Of a stretch of 16,060 nt of DNA, positions 13,132 to 16,060 are shown piece after piece. Numbering within the stretch: the stretch's first letter is position 1; each line of letters begins with the position of its first letter. A model generated the notes under the pieces. It was not told the DNA's origin. It did not search any database and saw nothing but the letters and a program-made list of their open reading frames with translations. A program made the translations under genes and the position numbers. The DNA comes from UBA10002 sp964373775. GTDB lineage: Bacteria > Patescibacteriota > Minisyncoccia > Phycocordibacterales > UBA10002. The stretch lies in assembly GCA_964373775.1 (NCBI GenBank), contig CAYJWA010000022.1, positions 1-16,060 on the forward strand. The letters run 5' to 3'.

Positions 13132-13927
13132 GGCAGTGCCACTCTGTGAGCGACACATCTTCAGCCCGCGCTTTCTCCGGAATCCCGCATGCCGTAAGGA
13201 GTGTCGGCGCAACACCAAGATTGGAGGAGAGTAGTTTGCGCGGGTGCGCGAACCCATTTTTGAGGAGCGCAAAAAACTCCCCCTCCCGCTTTTTTACAAG
13301 GTCGGACCTTGTAATTTTTGGCGGCTTAACCACAAGCCCAGAAAAGAACCGTTTGGAAATGCGCTCAATAGTAAGTATCGCTGAATCAACTTTCGGCGGC
13401 GGAGAAAACGAGCCGGCTTTCACAAGCCCCGCAATGCGGGGCTCACCATAGCATTTAACGCTGATGGAAAGGATGGATTCTTTGCCGTCAGCGGCGACTA
13501 TTCTCTTCGCCACTTCTTTTTGCAGAAGCAGAGTCATTGAAGCAGGTTGGTGCTCATCCGAGAGAAACTTTCGCAAGAACTGCCCCGTGATGTAGTATGG
13601 CAAGTTCGCCACTATTTTGTACGGCTTTTTTGAAAATTGAAAATTGAAAATTGAAAATTCGAGAATATCTTGGTGTATCAACTCTAGTTTCCCCGCGGCA
13701 ATCTCGTTTCTAAACTTCTGCCGTAAGAGCGGCATCAACCGGCCATCTTTCTCAACCGCAACGACTTTTCCCGCCTTTTGCAAGAGCAGTTTCGTGAGCG
13801 TCCCTTCTCCCGGGCCAACTTCCAGCACGGTATCGGAAGGCGCGATGCTTGCGGCCGCGACAATTTTTCCGAGAATCCGCGGCTCGCGGAGAAAGTGCTG
13901 ACCGAGTGACTTTTTGCTACGAATCAT
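13109..13927 (-). CDS. rsmA: 16S rRNA (adenine(1518/1519)-N6)-dimethyltransferase RsmA/KsgA
   Basis: 272 residues, normal length. It uses S-adenosylmethionine to dimethylate two adjacent adenines near the 3' end of 16S rRNA during 30S assembly. Seen: KKSLGQHFL (5-13), motif I LEVGPGEGTLT (35-45), acidic residues VEKD (58-61), QDIL (86-89), motif IV ANLPYYITG (107-115) and the SFSPPPKVDSAIL segment (173-185). Between QDIL and motif IV the loop EFSIFNFQFSKK is encoded by a heptanucleotide repeat. The ATG (13927) follows the end of a repeat element by a single T, with no Shine-Dalgarno sequence. It follows uvrD and converges on the secreted-protein gene, overlapping its stop region. Confidence 0.95.
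   Translation of the reverse strand: MIRSKKSLGQHFLREPRILGKIVAAASIAPSDTVLEVGPGEGTLTKLLLQKAGKVVAVEKDGRLMPLLRQKFRNEIAAGKLELIHQDILEFSIFNFQFSKKPYKIVANLPYYITGQFLRKFLSDEHQPASMTLLLQKEVAKRIVAADGKESILSISVKCYGEPRIAGLVKAGSFSPPPKVDSAILTIERISKRFFSGLVVKPPKITRSDLVKKREGEFFALLKNGFAHPRKLLSSNLGVAPTLLTACGIPEKARAEDVSLTEWHCLTSNWSR
13632..13659. repeat. Heptanucleotide tandem repeat GAAAATT x4, inside rsmA
   Basis: Four perfect copies of GAAAATT. Because 7 is not a multiple of 3 the frame rotates, giving FSIFNFQF in a surface loop just before methyltransferase motif IV. Confidence 0.95.
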
Positions 13928-13928
13928 A

Positions 13929-14020
13929 ATACCAATATACCAATGATACGATATACGAATGGATACGAATGTTTTTATTGGTAGTCATTCGGAGATTGGT
14001 ATGCATTCGTATATTGGTAT
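13929..14020 (-). mobile_element. Short member of the GxxExxY element family between uvrD and rsmA
   Basis: 92 bp with 17-bp ends (13929-13945 and 14004-14020) matching at 16 of 17 bp; the outer 12 bp (ATACCAATATAC) are perfect inverted repeats. The interior is more ATACGAAT-like words and is not the GxxExxY gene. It overlaps the end of uvrD, whose last 15 codons are read from it, and ends one base before the rsmA start codon. Confidence 0.7.
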
Positions 14021-15996
14021 ATCTCTGCTTTGAGCAGTTCTTCCGGAATATCAAAGATAAACTCTGACGGAGCGGAAATATTGCGCGCGCCAAACAGGGT
14101 GCGCGCGGAGGCATACGAGAGAAACACTTTTTTTCTCGCGCGGGTAAGCGCGACATAGAAGAGCCGTCGCTCTTCTTCTGCTTCGTCCGGGCGCACCCGC
14201 TCGTCATTCAGACGCGCATGCGGGAAAAGATTCTGTTCCAGTCCGGTGATAAAAACATAATCAAACTCCAGCCCCTTTGCCGCGTGGACAGTCATAAGCC
14301 GCACCTTGTTTTGCTCCTCTTTTATCTCATCCTGGTCGCTCTGGAGCGCCGCATCCTCTACGAACCGTTCCACGGCTTCCTGCGGCGGGAGAGGGTCATA
14401 TTTGAGAGAGACGGTAACGAGCTCGCGAATGTTCAGGAGACGCTCTGCATCGTCCGCGTCCCCTTTTGTGAGGCGCGTTTCCAGCCCCGATTCTGCGAGA
14501 ATGAAGCGTAGCGCCGCAGAGAGTTTTTCCTTTTCCAATTTTTCCTTGATGCGCGCGAGGAGAGCGCGAAATACTCTGACTTTTTCCGCCGCAGCTGGCA
14601 AGAGTTCGTGTTCCCTGCCCGAGAGGATTTGGAGAAGCGCCACTTTGCCGAGTCCCCGCGGGGGGAGATTGATGATGCGCGCGAGGTCTCCGGGACTCGC
14701 GTCTCCGCGGGCTATCAGCCCGTGGGTCCCGCTCCTGAGGGATACGCGGACATAGGCGATCATATCTTTTATTTCTTTCCGTTCAAAGAAGCGAGTTCCC
14801 ACCACTTGGTAGGGCACTTCAGCGGAAAGAAATGTTTCTTCCAATGCGCGACTCTGGAAGTTTGCTCGGAAGAGCACGGCAATTTCTCTCGGCGGGGTTC
14901 CCCGCCCAAGCAATTCCTGCGCGGTCTTTGCCGCAAACTGCGCCTCATCTGTTTCATCGTACGCGCCATAGAGTCCGATTTTCTCGCCCGCCGGGTTTTG
15001 CGTGAAGAGCGTTTTCTCCTGCCGCATCTTGTTTTTTCCGATGACGCGGTTTGCCGCAGAGAGAATGGTTTGGGTGGAGCGGTAATTTTCCTCCAGGAGC
15101 ACTACTTTCGCTTCCGGGTAGTCCTTCTCAAAGTCCAGCATGTTCTTGATGCTTGCGCCCCGAAACGAGTATATGTTTTGGTCCAGGTCCCCCACGACCT
15201 GGATATTTCGGTGCGCGCTTGCGAGGCGGCTCGCAAGCGCATACTGCGCGCGGTTCGTGTCCTGGTATTCGTCAATATGGATGTAGCGCCACCTTCTTTG
15301 ATAGTGTTCCAGAGTTGCTCTTTCTTTTGCTAAGAGGAGTGCGGTTTTAAGAAGCAAATCGTCAAAGTCAACTGCTTTTTCTGTTGCAAGAATTTGCTCG
15401 TATTCCCGCCATACTTCTGCGATGATGCGCGAAAGGTAATCAGTTTCCGCGCGCGCCTCAAACTCATCTACGGTCACCATATTTCCCTTCTCGCGGCTAA
15501 TCGCCGCGAGGATTCTTCCCGGTTCAAATCCTTTCGGGTCAATACCGGCTCGTTTCATTCCTTTTTTGATTGCGGAGAGCGAATCAGCGCGGTCAAAGAT
15601 CGCAAACCGCGTCGGAAGACCGACTGCGCGCCCCTCCCTGCGTAAAATGTGAACCCCGAGCGCATGGAAAGTGCCTATCCAAGGGGAGCGTTTAGTCCGC
15701 CAGTCTGCGGATAGCGTATAGCGGTTAGTGGAAGAATCAACAAAACCGCCGCGGTTTGCGGTTTTGTCAGCCGATAAGAGTTCCTGTACTCGGTCGCGCA
15801 TCTCCTTCGCGGCTTTGTTCGTGAAGGTAATCGCAAGAATGGACTCCGGAGGGACTCCTCTGGCAATCAGATGGAGAATCCGGCGCGTAATCACCCGCGT
15901 CTTCCCTGCTCCAGCGCCGGCAATGACGAGAAGCGGCCCTTCGGTGTGAAGCACCGCCTCTTTTTGCCGCTCATTCAGCCCTTCCAGATGATTCAT
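13975..15996 (-). CDS. UvrD/PcrA-type superfamily 1A DNA helicase
   Basis: 673 residues. An ATP-driven 3'-5' helicase of DNA repair and replication restart. Motifs in order: Q-motif LNERQKEAV (7-15), Walker A AGAGAGKT (26-33), Ia TFTNKAAKEM (57-66), Ib WIGTFHALG (106-114), II HIDEYQDTN (240-248), III VVGDLDQNIYSFRGA (267-281, with L where GDDDQ is usual), IV ENYRS (303-307), V VRLMTVHAAKGLEFDYVF, VI EEERRLFYVALTRAR. Two oddities: residues ~75-104, between Ia and Ib, are an insertion partly encoded by a palindrome and a repeat, and the last 15 residues (IYQYTNAYQSPNDYQ) are read from a repeat element. The protein stops just after the helicase core, without the C-terminal tail of PcrA. UvrD, PcrA and Rep cannot be told apart here. 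Confidence 0.92.
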   Translation of the reverse strand: MNHLEGLNERQKEAVLHTEGPLLVIAGAGAGKTRVITRRILHLIARGVPPESILAITFTNKAAKEMRDRVQELLSADKTANRGGFVDSSTNRYTLSADWRTKRSPWIGTFHALGVHILRREGRAVGLPTRFAIFDRADSLSAIKKGMKRAGIDPKGFEPGRILAAISREKGNMVTVDEFEARAETDYLSRIIAEVWREYEQILATEKAVDFDDLLLKTALLLAKERATLEHYQRRWRYIHIDEYQDTNRAQYALASRLASAHRNIQVVGDLDQNIYSFRGASIKNMLDFEKDYPEAKVVLLEENYRSTQTILSAANRVIGKNKMRQEKTLFTQNPAGEKIGLYGAYDETDEAQFAAKTAQELLGRGTPPREIAVLFRANFQSRALEETFLSAEVPYQVVGTRFFERKEIKDMIAYVRVSLRSGTHGLIARGDASPGDLARIINLPPRGLGKVALLQILSGREHELLPAAAEKVRVFRALLARIKEKLEKEKLSAALRFILAESGLETRLTKGDADDAERLLNIRELVTVSLKYDPLPPQEAVERFVEDAALQSDQDEIKEEQNKVRLMTVHAAKGLEFDYVFITGLEQNLFPHARLNDERVRPDEAEEERRLFYVALTRARKKVFLSYASARTLFGARNISAPSEFIFDIPEELLKAEIYQYTNAYQSPNDYQ
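15688..15730. repeat. Palindromic repeat, copy 3, inside the helicase gene
   Basis: Has the same words as copies at 2484 and 2966 (GTTTAGTCCGCC...GCGGATAGCG...AGCGGTTAG), but with GCGTATA inserted, which shifts the reading frame. Here it is translated as STNRYTLSADWRTKRS instead of ELNANRYPP.GGL. Confidence 0.7.
15740..15767. repeat. Perfect hairpin in the helicase insertion
   Basis: ACAAAACCGC (15740-15749) and GCGGTTTTGT (15758-15767) are exact inverted copies around an 8-base loop. It lies inside the non-conserved 30-residue insertion between motifs Ia and Ib, next to the palindromic repeat. Confidence 0.75.
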
Positions 15997-16060
15997 GGTA
16001 GATAAGTTTAACGAATAGCGGTAGATACACTTGACGAATGGTGCACACGAATACCAAAAG
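15997..16060. other. Repeat-like leader upstream of the helicase gene
   Basis: 64 bp to the window edge with ACGAATAG, ACGAATGG and ACGAATAC words spaced 17 to 22 bases apart, similar to the CACGAAT spacer upstream of the VirB6-like gene. No Shine-Dalgarno sequence or clear promoter. Confidence 0.4.

Noticed and set aside
13100..13135. Bidirectional rho-independent terminator between the convergent genes
   Set aside because: The genes overlap and no GC-rich stem followed by a T-run is visible there.
1..16060. Recoded TGA (glycine code of some CPR lineages)
   Set aside because: TGA closes at least three genes properly and is not found inside the conserved frames.
1..16060. tRNA or rRNA genes
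   Set aside because: No cloverleaf features or conserved rRNA segments were seen in reading the spacers, which are filled by repeats.

Overview
The window looks like a scaffold from a host-associated bacterium of the Candidate Phyla Radiation (Patescibacteria), most likely Parcubacteria. The reasons are a stripped-down type IV secretion (T4SS) cluster with a PrgI protein, a TraC-type domain split from VirB4 and a very long-tailed VirB6; CPR-style proteins with thrombospondin type 3 calcium loops; a GxxExxY protein; weak or absent Shine-Dalgarno sequences; and spacers packed with short repeats. TGA serves as a stop codon (positions 1956-1958, 13109-13111 and 13129-13131), so the genetic code is standard. 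The lineage call is inference.

Almost everything is on the minus strand. In transcription order: a UvrD/PcrA helicase (15996-13975) and the 16S rRNA dimethyltransferase RsmA (13927-13109). Then a small secreted protein on the plus strand (12610-13131), convergent with rsmA. Then two paralogous membrane-anchored calcium-loop proteins (12339-11359 and 11028-9908, the second broken by a false assembly gap) and a 935-residue secreted protein with a discoidin-like domain (9820-7013). Finally the T4SS core: a VirB6-like protein with a large tail (6836-3501), a repeat-riddled two-domain helical protein (3494-1956), PrgI (1831-1430), a TraC-like domain (1283-624), a GxxExxY protein (610-188) and the start of VirB4 (96 to beyond the window edge). 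PrgI, TraC, VirB4 and VirB6 would form the inner-membrane channel and motor; the secreted and anchored proteins would form the outer or attachment part.

The strongest new signal is a family of elements with 17-bp terminal inverted repeats, consensus ATACCAATATACRAATG. One copy (101-624) carries the GxxExxY gene, whose start codon is the last three bases of the terminal repeat. A second (1282-1430) is an internal-deletion derivative of it: 77 bp identical plus 59 bp with one mismatch, joined by 3 bp, with about 343 bp of coding sequence lost. Two shorter copies (1840-1956, 13929-14020) and a fragment (2213-2256) follow. They fill gene-to-gene spacers almost exactly: in three cases the last base of the upstream stop codon is the first base of the terminal repeat. 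In uvrD the same junction is read through, giving a 15-residue repeat-encoded tail. This resembles a nuclease-fold selfish element with MITE-like derivatives.

Other layers of repeats are heptanucleotide tandem repeats of unrelated sequence but the same period at seven places, several inside genes; palindromic inserts translated in frame (ELNANRYPP...); and a 178-bp inverted repeat with about five mismatches flanking one calcium-loop gene, which makes a potentially invertible segment. A 100-N gap at 9970-10069 is bordered by an exact 55-bp duplication and is almost certainly an assembly artefact.
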